64,000 nt of DNA from JBATTK01 sp049670505 (GTDB lineage Bacteria; Bacteroidota; Bacteroidia; Flavobacteriales; Flavobacteriaceae), in assembly GCA_049670505.1 (NCBI GenBank), contig JBATTK010000106.1, positions 1 to 64,000 on the forward strand, given 5' to 3'. Below are positions 55,861-64,000 of this stretch, in pieces; position 1 is the stretch's first letter, and each line of letters begins with the position of its first letter. The notes beneath the pieces are model-generated. The model did not search any database. It had not been told where the DNA came from and saw nothing but the letters and a program-made list of their open reading frames with translations. A program made the translations under genes and the position numbers.

Positions 55861-55906
55861 AAACCCATAGGGTAGGATCGCATGGTCATTTTTACCTTAT
55901 GGGTTT
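55861..55906. other. Long near-perfect hairpin downstream of lipoprotein gene
   Basis: AAACCCATAGGGTA (55861-55874) pairs with TACCTTATGGGTTT (55893-55906) at 13 of 14 positions around an 18-nt loop. It lacks a T run on the plus strand. It may terminate the lipoprotein transcript or act as an mRNA element. Confidence 0.5.
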
Positions 55907-56037
55907 CAATAGTTATAAATGGGAACAGAAAATGTACGACTTAAAATATCTTACCTTTAAACCGTTCATTATAGGACCGTTTAAGCACTATATCCAAGTT
56001 GTACGAATTGGCAAAGTGATTAAAAATAAATGATTTA

Positions 56038-56490
56038 ATGATTAAAAAAAATAGGGGTACAGGCTTTGTCGCGCTCATTTTTATCGGAATTCTTTTACTT
56101 TGTACCTATTATACGTACAATGTGTTTTTCAGTGACACCCGTATCATGGATATGGCGGAGGAACGTACTGATATAGCGATTAGTTCGGACAGTTTGATTT
56201 CCTCTTTTATAGTGGATGAGAATTTGGCAAATTCAAGGTATGTAGAAAAAACTATAGAAGTAGAAGGCGTTATTAGGGAAGTTAACTTTTTAAATAATAG
56301 GTATACCGTATTTTTGCAAGGAGAAAATCAAATGGCTTGTTTGATGTGCGATATGCAAACAGATCAGACCGGTAGGATAAAAAAACTAAAACTAGGCCAA
56401 ACAGTGCGCTTAAAAGGAATTTGCAAAGGATTCCTTATGGACGCCATACTATTGAATTGTGTGATCATCAACAAAAAAACCAATGAATAA
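56038..56490 (+). CDS. OB-fold (tRNA_anti-like) membrane-anchored protein
   Basis: This 150-residue protein has an N-terminal membrane helix (about 10-30) and an OB-fold of the tRNA_anti-like group (VEGVIREVNF, MACLMCDM and VRLKGICKGFLMDAILLNCVI). Members are secreted or membrane-bound in Bacteroidota and have no proven function. Its stop overlaps the YceI gene start by 8 nt, which makes it the first gene of a three-gene operon. Confidence 0.85.
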   Translation: MIKKNRGTGFVALIFIGILLLCTYYTYNVFFSDTRIMDMAEERTDIAISSDSLISSFIVDENLANSRYVEKTIEVEGVIREVNFLNNRYTVFLQGENQMACLMCDMQTDQTGRIKKLKLGQTVRLKGICKGFLMDAILLNCVIINKKTNE

Positions 56491-57031
56491 GATAATTACG
56501 TTAATCTTTGTTTTACTATGTTGGTCGGGATATGCGCAGGTGCCCGATCAGTTCATTGCACGGCAAGGCCAGGTTTCTTTTTTCTCCTATACCTCGGTAG
56601 AAAATATCCAGGCATCCAACAATCAAGTGTTGAGTATTATAGATTTGGCAAAGAAAGAAATTGCCATAAGTATGTTGATGCGGGCCTTTGTTTTTGAAAA
56701 AGCATTGATGGAAGAACATTTTAATGAAAGTTATATTGAATCCGATATCTATCCAAAGGCTATTTTTGAAGGTAATATTTTGGATTTTGACACTTCTGTC
56801 ACGGGTATTCAGACCAAAATGATTAAAGGGTCACTGATGGTCCACGGTGTTGCCAAAGAAGTAGAAATAAAGACGAGAATAGAAAGAATGGACAAAACAT
56901 ATATTTTTTCCGGTGATTTTAATGTTGAGGTCAAGGACTTCGAAATTAAGGTGCCGCCTATTTTAGCAAAAAACATAGCCAAAACTATTTCAATTACTTT
57001 CAGATTTGAATATCAGCCTTATGAAAAATAA
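56483..57031 (+). CDS. YceI family periplasmic lipid-binding protein
   Basis: The 182-residue product has a signal peptide (ITLIFVLLCWSGYAQ) and a YceI lipocalin-like barrel (VSFFSYTSVENIQASN, FEGNILDFDTSVTG, GSLMVHGVAKEVEIKTRIER). YceI-type proteins bind isoprenoid chains such as polyprenols. It overlaps both neighbours (8 nt upstream, 11 nt downstream), so the operon is tightly coupled. Confidence 0.92.
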   Translation: MNKIITLIFVLLCWSGYAQVPDQFIARQGQVSFFSYTSVENIQASNNQVLSIIDLAKKEIAISMLMRAFVFEKALMEEHFNESYIESDIYPKAIFEGNILDFDTSVTGIQTKMIKGSLMVHGVAKEVEIKTRIERMDKTYIFSGDFNVEVKDFEIKVPPILAKNIAKTISITFRFEYQPYEK

Positions 57032-57914
57032 TCATTTTCTTCTATCCCTCTTTTTTCTGTTCTGCGGATGCAACGTATTGCATTCCCAAGATTTGCTAAA
57101 AGCTATAGAACAGGAATATCAAGAAGGGCCGTTATATACCCAGGCGTCTTTTAAGGCTACACGTATTGCTATTGGGCAATCTGTGGAAACCCGTAAAAAG
57201 GGAATACTGGAACTGCAATTTATGAACAGGTTCTGGAACACGCCCGTGCGTACACAAAGTTTTCTGGCCGATCGGTTAAGTACCAGATTTGCACTGGAGT
57301 ATGGTATTTCGGATCGACTCACCTTTGGGGCAGGGGGCTCTACCTGGGATGGTATTTTTGACGGATTCTTAAAGTATAGACTTGTAAGACAACGAATGGA
57401 CAAAAAAGGGTCGCCCTTGGGCATCACGGTATTCCAGAATGTAGCTTACAGGAGTGAGTCATATGCGGGTACGGGCTTTCAAGGTGATTTTGTAGATAGG
57501 TTGTCATTTACAAGTCAGCTACTGATAGCACGTAAGTTCAACCGTAATTTTACGCTTCAGTTTACACCTACCTTTGTACATAGGGCCTCGATACTTTTTC
57601 CGGAAGACCGGACCAATCATTTTGCATTGGGCTTAGGAGGGAGGTATAAAATAGGAAACCATGTATCCGTAGTTTCCGAATACCATTACGTAACCAATCC
57701 CCTTGAATCCGTAACTACCTATGATGCCTTTGCTATTGGCGTAAATTGGGAGGTCAGTGATGTGATCTTACAATTTCATTTAACCAATGCCAGAAATTTG
57801 GAGACGGGCGCTTTTACTGCCCAGACCGTTAATAATTTTAATTTCAACGATGGCAACCTTCATTTTGGATTTACCTTCACCTATGTGTTTCATTTGAATA
57901 GGAAGAGAAAGTAG
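57021..57914 (+). CDS. DUF5777 beta-barrel protein
   Basis: This 297-residue predicted outer-membrane beta-barrel has a signal peptide (FLLSLFFLFCGC), FRLTFGAGGS-type strand patterns (DRLTFGAGGSTWDG), VVSEYHYVTNP and FNDGNLHFGFTFTYVFHL at the C-terminus. It matches DUF5777, found with YceI and cytochrome genes in Bacteroidota; the function is unknown. The start at 57021 overlaps the YceI stop. A decayed relative follows immediately (57939-58293). Confidence 0.85.
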   Translation: MKNNHFLLSLFFLFCGCNVLHSQDLLKAIEQEYQEGPLYTQASFKATRIAIGQSVETRKKGILELQFMNRFWNTPVRTQSFLADRLSTRFALEYGISDRLTFGAGGSTWDGIFDGFLKYRLVRQRMDKKGSPLGITVFQNVAYRSESYAGTGFQGDFVDRLSFTSQLLIARKFNRNFTLQFTPTFVHRASILFPEDRTNHFALGLGGRYKIGNHVSVVSEYHYVTNPLESVTTYDAFAIGVNWEVSDVILQFHLTNARNLETGAFTAQTVNNFNFNDGNLHFGFTFTYVFHLNRKRK

Positions 57915-57938
57915 TTATTTATTCGCTAAACAACGCTA

Positions 57939-58293
57939 TTGATCTCAGCCTTTAGTTTGAAAACCCTCTTTGGTCATTTTCATACGGCAGCCTTTTCAAA
58001 CGAGCCACACGATATGTTTCTAATAGGGATAGAAACTCGTGTTAAAATAAGTAAGCGGGTATCCTTGAATGTGGAGTATTATTATAACCTAAACCGTTTT
58101 GAATCCCTGAGCCTAAAATTTTATTGCTCTTGGTGTGGATATGGAAACGGGAGGCCATGTATTTCAACTTATCTTGACCATCTCCGTGATCAAGAAAGTT
58201 TTTTTAGTAGAGACCAAAGGGGGTTTATTTAGGGGAGATATCCATTTTGGATTTAGAACATCAGGAGCTTTTCAAATTAAAAAGCAGCGTTAA
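57939..58293 (+). pseudogene. Frameshifted C-terminal remnant of a second DUF5777 gene
   Basis: Frame one reads NEPHDMFLIGIETRVKISKR and VSLNVEYYYNLNRFES; near 58124 the homology passes to the +1 frame with IALGVDMETGGHVFQLIL and GDIHFGFRTSGAFQIKKQR, then TAA at 58291. Together these match the end of a DUF5777 barrel, as in the intact gene just upstream. The N-terminal two thirds is missing. Confidence 0.75.
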
Positions 58294-58370
58294 ATGCAAT
58301 GCTTATTTTAAAATGAACAGTATTATGAGATTGGTCCGCACGGTTAGGGTAATTCGTTTCACGAACATAC

Positions 58371-58595
58371 CTATGAAGTTTCGGGCCTTCCTTTAAGCCT
58401 TTTTTCAATTTTACGTTTCTTGTCGGTCAATCGCTTCATTAGATCCATTAAGGTGGAATCCTTCGTTTCTTTGTAGATTTCATTGACGGACAAAATAAGC
58501 CTTTTGGCTTCCCTAGATGCTTCCACGCGATCACTGGTGGACATGTTACTCATCTTCCTTTTTTCAAACTCTGCAGCTTCTTCAATTAGCGTCAT
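58371..58595 (-). CDS. Small charged helical protein of unknown function
   Basis: The 74-residue product is almost entirely helical and rich in Lys, Glu and Arg (AAEFEKRKMSNMSTSDRVEA, MKRLTDKKRKIEKRLKGR). No family is recognised; it looks cytosolic. It stands alone. The upstream gap to 58853 (258 bp) holds no gene or clear element. Confidence 0.6.
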   Translation of the reverse strand: MTLIEEAAEFEKRKMSNMSTSDRVEASREAKRLILSVNEIYKETKDSTLMDLMKRLTDKKRKIEKRLKGRPETS

Positions 58596-58853
58596 AAATA
58601 ATTTTATTCAAAATTAATCGAAATTGGAGTATCGATTAGTATATTATCAATTGTTAGTCCTTATGTAATAATAAGCTTTCTATATTTATGCAATTTTTAA
58701 GAAAACCGGATAAATATAATAAATTAAGCGATATAACCATATATTCATAAGGTTTTCAATAGCCATTAGAAATAGACAGGCGTGTTATGGGGTTCTATGC
58801 CCAAGTACATAGGCGGTCGTGGAAAAATCCGACAGGGACTTGCATCGTTTTAA

Positions 58854-60374
58854 CTATTGGGAAGGCTTAATTGCGTTATTTTCTAAAAGTAATAAAGCAT
58901 TTTTTTCAGTATTCCTAACATTATCAACAGTGGATGTTATTTTAAATGCACCCAGTAAAATATCCAAATCTCCATCCAGATCATAATCTCCATTATCCAT
59001 TATTAGCCAACTACTAGCAAAATTTCCTTTGAAAGTGTAAGCTCTAAAATCAAAATGCTCCGAAGTTTTATTCTCCAGAAATACAAAGCCTTCATCCGGA
59101 GCACTATCCATATCCCTAAAAAAAGCCGTAACGGCAAAGTCGATATCTCCATCTAAATCATAATCATCGGCTAATACCCTGGTTGCCCCATATATGGGGT
59201 AAAACCATTTTTCAACAAAGTTATTGGATGTATCATTGATAAACAATCGTATACCATGATAGGGTTTTGAAAAAATCGAATAATCGGCATTATCACCATT
59301 TACATAAACGATGTCTAAATATCCATCTCCATTATAATCTAACAGCTCAAACCAGCTAGAACCATATTCCGGACCCATCCTAATAATATGTTCCATATTA
59401 AATTCCAAGTTATTTTTTTGGTAAAAAATATAAATACCCTCATCTCCTTGTGAGAAAAGAGCAATAATATCTTTTTTCCCGTCTTTGTTCATGTCGGCTA
59501 TTTCGAGTTTAATAGAGCCAGGTAAGGACAATAAGGATTTCTTCACGTATGTCAAATTTTTTTGCTCCAACAGGGATAGTTTTCCCGAGTGATGTCCAAA
59601 TTCACAGATCAATATTTCATGGAGTCCATCCTGATTTAAGTCCACGATTTTTGTAAAGACCGGCCGCTGTAACTCTTTTGCAATGGTGTCTTTGGTATTA
59701 ACTGTTCTCTTGGAGATTAAACCTTTAGGAATTTCACTTGGGTTTAATATTCCAATTTCGGTTACGTACAAGGCTTTATTTTTTTGCTCATATGAGGTTA
59801 CGGCGGAATTAAATTTCTTTGCTACCCTTTCAGAAGGGGGCGGCCAGTGGAGAATTCCTCCGGTAACATCGCCGACATTAAATCTGTGTGTGACCGTATC
59901 AAATTGAATATGGGTAATAATAGGCATCTTAAGTTCATTAATAGTTATGGGTTTTAATGAAAATTGAGTAAGTTGACCTGTTCTATTTTTTCTCGTAGTA
60001 TCCAAAGGAATAGTATCCGGAGCCATGGAAATTACGTAATTGTGAATTTTAGCCCATGATACACTATCAAGAACGGACTCCTTTGGATAGGCATTGCTTA
60101 ACTTAACATAATAATCTTCTAGAATTGATTTTCCCTTATTTGGTCGGTATCCATTATAGCTGTACCCCATTCTCGCCGCCATTTCCGGTAATACACTTTT
60201 TTCCCAAATATCTTTAGGAATATTTGCTGGATCAGGTACTAAATGACAGCTGCCGCAATGACCCTGATAGAGCGATGCTGCTGATGTTGGGTGGAGCTGT
60301 TTCTTTTGTTGCTCATGGCAAGAGATAAAAAGGACATTACAAAGTAAACTAAAGAACAACCATATTCTATTCAT
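58854..60374 (-). CDS. FG-GAP/VCBS lipoprotein with c-type heme motif
   Basis: The 506-residue protein has a lipoprotein signal (LLCNVLFISC, Cys19) and an N-terminal cytochrome-c-like segment with the heme motif CGSCH (residues 40-44) in SLYQGHCGSCHLVPDPANIP. After it come FG-GAP/VCBS repeats (about 240-500) with Ca-binding DMNKDGKKDI, DYNGDGYLDI and DYDLDGDIDF motifs, forming a beta-propeller. A redox-linked surface protein is likely; the partner is unknown. The gene is downstream of the CRTAC1-like gene (113 bp) and probably belongs to the same SusCD-type locus. Confidence 0.88.
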   Translation of the reverse strand: MNRIWLFFSLLCNVLFISCHEQQKKQLHPTSAASLYQGHCGSCHLVPDPANIPKDIWEKSVLPEMAARMGYSYNGYRPNKGKSILEDYYVKLSNAYPKESVLDSVSWAKIHNYVISMAPDTIPLDTTRKNRTGQLTQFSLKPITINELKMPIITHIQFDTVTHRFNVGDVTGGILHWPPPSERVAKKFNSAVTSYEQKNKALYVTEIGILNPSEIPKGLISKRTVNTKDTIAKELQRPVFTKIVDLNQDGLHEILICEFGHHSGKLSLLEQKNLTYVKKSLLSLPGSIKLEIADMNKDGKKDIIALFSQGDEGIYIFYQKNNLEFNMEHIIRMGPEYGSSWFELLDYNGDGYLDIVYVNGDNADYSIFSKPYHGIRLFINDTSNNFVEKWFYPIYGATRVLADDYDLDGDIDFAVTAFFRDMDSAPDEGFVFLENKTSEHFDFRAYTFKGNFASSWLIMDNGDYDLDGDLDILLGAFKITSTVDNVRNTEKNALLLLENNAIKPSQ

Positions 60375-60487
60375 TCCATCTGAACATTTTTAGCATCGGT
60401 TTAACCTAACTTATTGAATCTTTTTTATCCGCGAATTTTATCTTCATGCCTGGCAGCAGGTGGATTGCACTCGCATTTTGTGGCTTT

Positions 60488-63400
60488 TTAGTCGTTCACT
60501 CTTACAAATTCTAGATATTCCCCGTTCTTTCCGGCAATAATATAAGCTTGTTCGTTAATTGTAATTTTTGCTAGGTCTTTAACATCCCCTGGAATAGCTA
60601 GTCCACTTTCACGAGCGGGAACCGGTCTAAAATTGCCTGCTCCATCTCCTTTTAAGAACAATCCGATACCAGCATCATTACGCGGTGTTTCTACTTCGGC
60701 ACCAAATAGATTGCCGGCAATAACTGCATCTAAATTTCCATCTTTATCATAATCATCCACCAAAATCTGATTGATGTTCGATAATTGTGCCATATTAGGC
60801 AGGTTATGTTTTACCAATGTTCCTTTTTTGTTTTCCAGAAATATACTTGAAAAGGATTTAATACCATAGTGTAATGATTTTTCCAAGTAATCTTCGGTAT
60901 AAACATCTTCTAAGGTTGCCGTAGAAAAGGAGTTATAGTCTTTAAATTTTAATTTAATTGCAGGCATTTGCTCTGAAGAGCATTGGCGGCCCCTTAGCGG
61001 AAATTTTTCTCCGTCATTAAAATAACTAAGTACGATATCATTGGTGTTATTTCCATCAAAATCATTAAAATAGATATCAAAAGTCTCCTCCTCATTTGCT
61101 TTGTACTTGTAATTTAATCCTAAATTGCCGAGCAGGTAATCCATATCGCCATCCTTGTCAAAATCACCTTCGTTTATGCTAAACCACCAACCGTTTGAAT
61201 CTTCTAATTCCAACTTTCGGGTAGTATTGATAAATTTTCCTTTTTGATTGGTCAGAACCGTAATGGGCATCCATTCGCCAACAACGATAAGATCAATAAG
61301 GCCATCCATATTATAGTCACTCCAAATAGCATCGGTTACCATTCCTAATTTGTTTAAGTCAGGTGCTAAAGCACTGGAAACGTCCATAAATTTAGGTTCA
61401 TTTTTGGTACTTCTGTTTTCTAACAAATAACTATTTGCCGGTAACGGATAATTTCCAGGAATTAGTCTGCCACCCACAAAAAGATCTAGATCTCCGTCAT
61501 TGTCAAAATCATAACTTTTAACTCTTGAACCACTTGTAATCATTTTGGGGAGCGCACTTACCGATTTCGTAAAGTTTCCTGCTCCATCGTTGATATACAA
61601 ACGATCCTGAAGTAGTGTTGAATCGTATTCAAATTCATTTCCGCCACTAACGATATAAATATCATTATCTCCATCGTTTTCAACATCAAAAATAAGTATT
61701 CCCATGTCTTCACTACCACTATCCTTGGTTATATCGGCGATGTCCTGCTTACCAAAACCCATAGGTGTTTTGAAATAAATGGCTGTTGTATTTTGTGCCG
61801 AAGATCCTATTATTATATCATCTAGATGGTCACCATTAAGATCACCGACAGCTAGGCATGGACCTAATTTTGAAGTTTCGTGTGGCAATAATATCTCATC
61901 TTTAAAGTCATTGTACAAATTCTCTACATGTTTGAATCTTACTAGGGTAGAGTCTGCTTCATTGACAAACAATTTCCTGTTTTGCTTTTTTGCCAAAGGT
62001 TTCATTGGCTTGGAATTTCTGTAATCTATGGTTAAAAACTGGTTGCTTTTTACTTCCTTTAATAACTGCTCTTTTTGATCGGGCCATTGAATAAAAATAG
62101 AATCTACGATATCATTTTGTTTTAATCCAAAATGTAATTTTGGCGCAATTGACGATTGGAATCCTCTGGTCAGGGTCATTTCCTGATATTGATGCGCTCC
62201 GTTCAGGCTAAGGGTAACTTTTACGCCGATACCCAACGGATTCACCTCGGTGCCTTTAAAATTTAACGTTATAGCGTTATTTATCTCGCTACTTTTATTT
62301 TCAAAAATTGAAGCAGCATCGTCAATATTGTTAACCACTATTTCTAAGTCCCCATCATTATCCAAATCGGCATAGACCGCTCCATTGGAAAACCCTTTAT
62401 ACGAAATACCCCATTTTTCATTTGCCTTTTCAAAGGTTAAATCACCTTTGTTTCTAAAAACAAAGTTATCTATCTTTTCGGACGGCATTTCCAATATTTT
62501 CTCCAATAGGCTATCTTTTATATTAGTTGCCGTTCTGAGTTTATTCAAATAATCCTTATTGTTTATTTCCCGCCTATTTCCATTGGTGATAAAAACATCC
62601 TTATAACCATCATTATCAAAATCTGCGATTATAGGTCCCCAACTCCAATCGGTAGAAGATATGCCGGAAAGTCTTGAAATATTACTAAAATCAGGAGTAC
62701 TCCCGTTTAAGACCCCATTATTCAATTGCAATGAATTATGCATGTATTGGTAATGAAATCCTGCGTTTACATTGTTCCAGAACAATCTGGGATTCATACT
62801 TGCCATATTGGCTTTGGCCCTTCTGTTATCGGCGGCATCCATGTCTACCTGCAGCAGATCTAAAAGACCATCATTGTTAATATCCGCTATGTCCACGCCC
62901 ATTCCAAAAAACGAAACCTGTCTGGTAGCTTGTTGTAGGATATCGGAAAACGTACCGTCCTTATTATTTTGGTACATAAAATCCGGTGAGCTAAAGTCAT
63001 TGGATACGTATAGATCTGGCCACCCGTCCTTATTAAAATCTCCGGTTGTTGCGCTTAAGGTAAGCCCAAAAGATCGTAATCCCGACTTGTTGGTTACATC
63101 CGTAAAAGTCCCGTCTCCATTGTTGCGTAACAATTTGTCCGTCTCTATATCCTTGGTATAATTCATTTTAAACGAATAATAAGAGGTAGGTGCTCCAAAA
63201 TCCGTTGGAGGATAATTTGCTATATAGACATCTAAATCCCCATCCATATCATAATCAAAAAAGGTACTTTGAATGCTATTGCCAGATTCATCTAAATTAT
63301 AGGCTTTAGCACTTTCGGTAAACGTATTGTCGCCATTATTAATGAACAACTGGTTTTTTGTAGTGGTAAATTTTCCTCCTACGGAACAATAGATATCCAA

Positions 63401-63793
63401 AAAACCGTCATTGTTAACATCGGCCATAGAGGTACCCGTATACCACCTTGAATCACCGGCTACATGTGCGGACGTAGTGATATCTTCAAAATGTAAATTT
63501 CCTTTATTCAAGTATAGTTTGTTCGCTACCATATTACCTGTAAAATAAAGATCAATTAAACCATCATTATTGATATCCCCGGCGGAAACACCACCTCCCA
63601 AATAGATATACGGATAGGTAAAGTAGTTTATAGAATCATTTTCGGATAAATTATTTGAAAAGCCTATGTTGGAATGTTCCTGAGCTAAATTTTTAAAAAG
63701 TTTGCCCGAAGTATCTTTCTTACCGCAGGAAATAATAAAAGATACACAAAGTGCCATAAAACAATAAAGACTTCTAACCCCCATTTCTTTCAT
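60488..63793 (-). CDS. CRTAC1-type VCBS/ASPIC-UnbV lipoprotein
   Basis: The protein (1101 residues) has a lipoprotein signal (ALCVSFIISCGKKD, Cys23), a long N-terminal FG-GAP/VCBS region (about 55-490) with many DxNxDGxxD sites such as DINNDGLIDLYF and DYDMDGDLDVYI, an ASPIC/UnbV domain (about 505-580, NPLGIGVKVTLSLNGAHQ) and a second VCBS propeller region (about 620-1095). In Bacteroidota such proteins are common beside SusC/SusD transporters and probably bind polysaccharides or glycoproteins at the surface. A SusD gene ends 81 bp upstream. The start could also be 63784. Confidence 0.92.
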   Translation of the reverse strand: MKEMGVRSLYCFMALCVSFIISCGKKDTSGKLFKNLAQEHSNIGFSNNLSENDSINYFTYPYIYLGGGVSAGDINNDGLIDLYFTGNMVANKLYLNKGNLHFEDITTSAHVAGDSRWYTGTSMADVNNDGFLDIYCSVGGKFTTTKNQLFINNGDNTFTESAKAYNLDESGNSIQSTFFDYDMDGDLDVYIANYPPTDFGAPTSYYSFKMNYTKDIETDKLLRNNGDGTFTDVTNKSGLRSFGLTLSATTGDFNKDGWPDLYVSNDFSSPDFMYQNNKDGTFSDILQQATRQVSFFGMGVDIADINNDGLLDLLQVDMDAADNRRAKANMASMNPRLFWNNVNAGFHYQYMHNSLQLNNGVLNGSTPDFSNISRLSGISSTDWSWGPIIADFDNDGYKDVFITNGNRREINNKDYLNKLRTATNIKDSLLEKILEMPSEKIDNFVFRNKGDLTFEKANEKWGISYKGFSNGAVYADLDNDGDLEIVVNNIDDAASIFENKSSEINNAITLNFKGTEVNPLGIGVKVTLSLNGAHQYQEMTLTRGFQSSIAPKLHFGLKQNDIVDSIFIQWPDQKEQLLKEVKSNQFLTIDYRNSKPMKPLAKKQNRKLFVNEADSTLVRFKHVENLYNDFKDEILLPHETSKLGPCLAVGDLNGDHLDDIIIGSSAQNTTAIYFKTPMGFGKQDIADITKDSGSEDMGILIFDVENDGDNDIYIVSGGNEFEYDSTLLQDRLYINDGAGNFTKSVSALPKMITSGSRVKSYDFDNDGDLDLFVGGRLIPGNYPLPANSYLLENRSTKNEPKFMDVSSALAPDLNKLGMVTDAIWSDYNMDGLIDLIVVGEWMPITVLTNQKGKFINTTRKLELEDSNGWWFSINEGDFDKDGDMDYLLGNLGLNYKYKANEEETFDIYFNDFDGNNTNDIVLSYFNDGEKFPLRGRQCSSEQMPAIKLKFKDYNSFSTATLEDVYTEDYLEKSLHYGIKSFSSIFLENKKGTLVKHNLPNMAQLSNINQILVDDYDKDGNLDAVIAGNLFGAEVETPRNDAGIGLFLKGDGAGNFRPVPARESGLAIPGDVKDLAKITINEQAYIIAGKNGEYLEFVRVND

Positions 63794-63873
63794 TTCTCAA
63801 TTGATTATTAAAAATAAGAAACAGGACGCATAACGCCCTGTTAATACTAACTCAAACTAAACTTACTTTTCTT

Positions 63874-64000
63874 CTAATACGTATTTTGCTGTATAACACC
63901 AGCTGATAATTCTATGATTTCTTGTGGTATGGGATAAATTCCCCTGGAATTAGGGAAACTAACTCCATTTAAATAAGATCTAAATTGGTTTCTTGATAAA
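63874..64000 (-). CDS. SusD/RagB family protein, 3' end
   Basis: The window shows only the last 41 or so codons, on the minus strand, ending in TAG at 63874. The sequence reads FPNSRGIYPIPQEIIELSAG and ends VIQQNTY. The pattern R-x-(L/I)-(Y/F)-P-I-P-xx-E-I and the NxxY end are typical of the SusD C-terminus. SusD is a surface glycan-binding lipoprotein that caps the SusC TonB-dependent transporter, which probably lies beyond the window. Confidence 0.8.
   Translation of the reverse strand, partial: LSRNQFRSYLNGVSFPNSRGIYPIPQEIIELSAGVIQQNTY

Noticed and set aside
2141..55906. AACCCAT/ATGGGTT shared by hairpins at 2141, 14826 and 55861 and by the 47376 array
   Set aside because: The hairpins are probably independent terminator-like stems; a seven-base overlap is too short to claim a common origin.

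Overview
This window comes from a member of the Bacteroidota, most likely a marine-type Flavobacteriaceae. The evidence is: two PorP/SprF-type proteins and a gliding-motility-type (T9SS type B) sorting domain; the end of a SusD-family gene; many lipoproteins; LytTR two-component genes; no Shine-Dalgarno signals; and several start regions carrying the Bacteroidota -7 promoter element TAnnTTTG. G+C content is about 40% by eye. I do not assign a genus.

Layout. 1-8.0 kb: a tripartite efflux system made of MacB-type permeases, a LolD/MacB-type ATPase, two MacA-like adaptors and a TolC-like channel. The permease-adaptor pair occurs twice. 8.0-17 kb: housekeeping and envelope genes: tsaB, an MscS channel, a thioredoxin-fold DUF255 lipoprotein, dodecin, a NifU-like Fe-S scaffold, a PorP/SprF protein, and a vWA lipoprotein paired with a DUF4349 protein. 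17-20.2 kb: a LytS/LytTR-type two-component pair. 20.2-20.3 kb: a perfect array of 15 heptamers ending one base before a gamma-carbonic-anhydrase gene, followed by fabD. 22.1-27.7 kb: a T9SS surface-protein operon (T9SS-B adhesin, PorP/SprF, OmpA/PD40 protein).

27.7-47.3 kb is the most coherent block and reads as a two-carbon (acetate/glyoxylate) island. It holds a DnaQ-like exonuclease, a cNMP/CBS/DUF294 protein, an ScfR/RamB-type regulator divergent from malate synthase, isocitrate lyase, an RraA-like aldolase overlapping it, an alanine-glyoxylate-type aminotransferase, a small IS1-InsA-like DNA-binding protein, an outer-membrane porin, DUF4212 plus an acetate-type symporter, a small membrane protein overlapping a symporter-STAC-histidine-kinase fusion, a stand-alone receiver and acetyl-CoA synthetase. 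The regulator/malate-synthase intergenic region carries GCGAA boxes exactly 18 bp apart, the last forming a 14-bp palindrome; these are probable operators.

47.38-47.85 kb is the strangest DNA here: 15 copies of ATGRGTT that pass without losing register into about 365 bp of degenerate sequence still organised in 7-nt steps. It lies between the convergent 3' ends of acs and an Nramp-like transporter lacking the usual metal-binding motifs. 49-64 kb: SanA-like protein, unknown proteins, a 56-residue membrane protein, an alpha/beta hydrolase, a membrane-anchored LytTR regulator, a four-repeat lamin-tail-like lipoprotein, an OB-fold/YceI/DUF5777 operon followed by a frameshifted DUF5777 remnant, two FG-GAP/VCBS lipoproteins (one with a c-type heme motif) and the 3' end of a susD-like gene.

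No rRNA, tRNA, CRISPR array or complete insertion sequence was seen.
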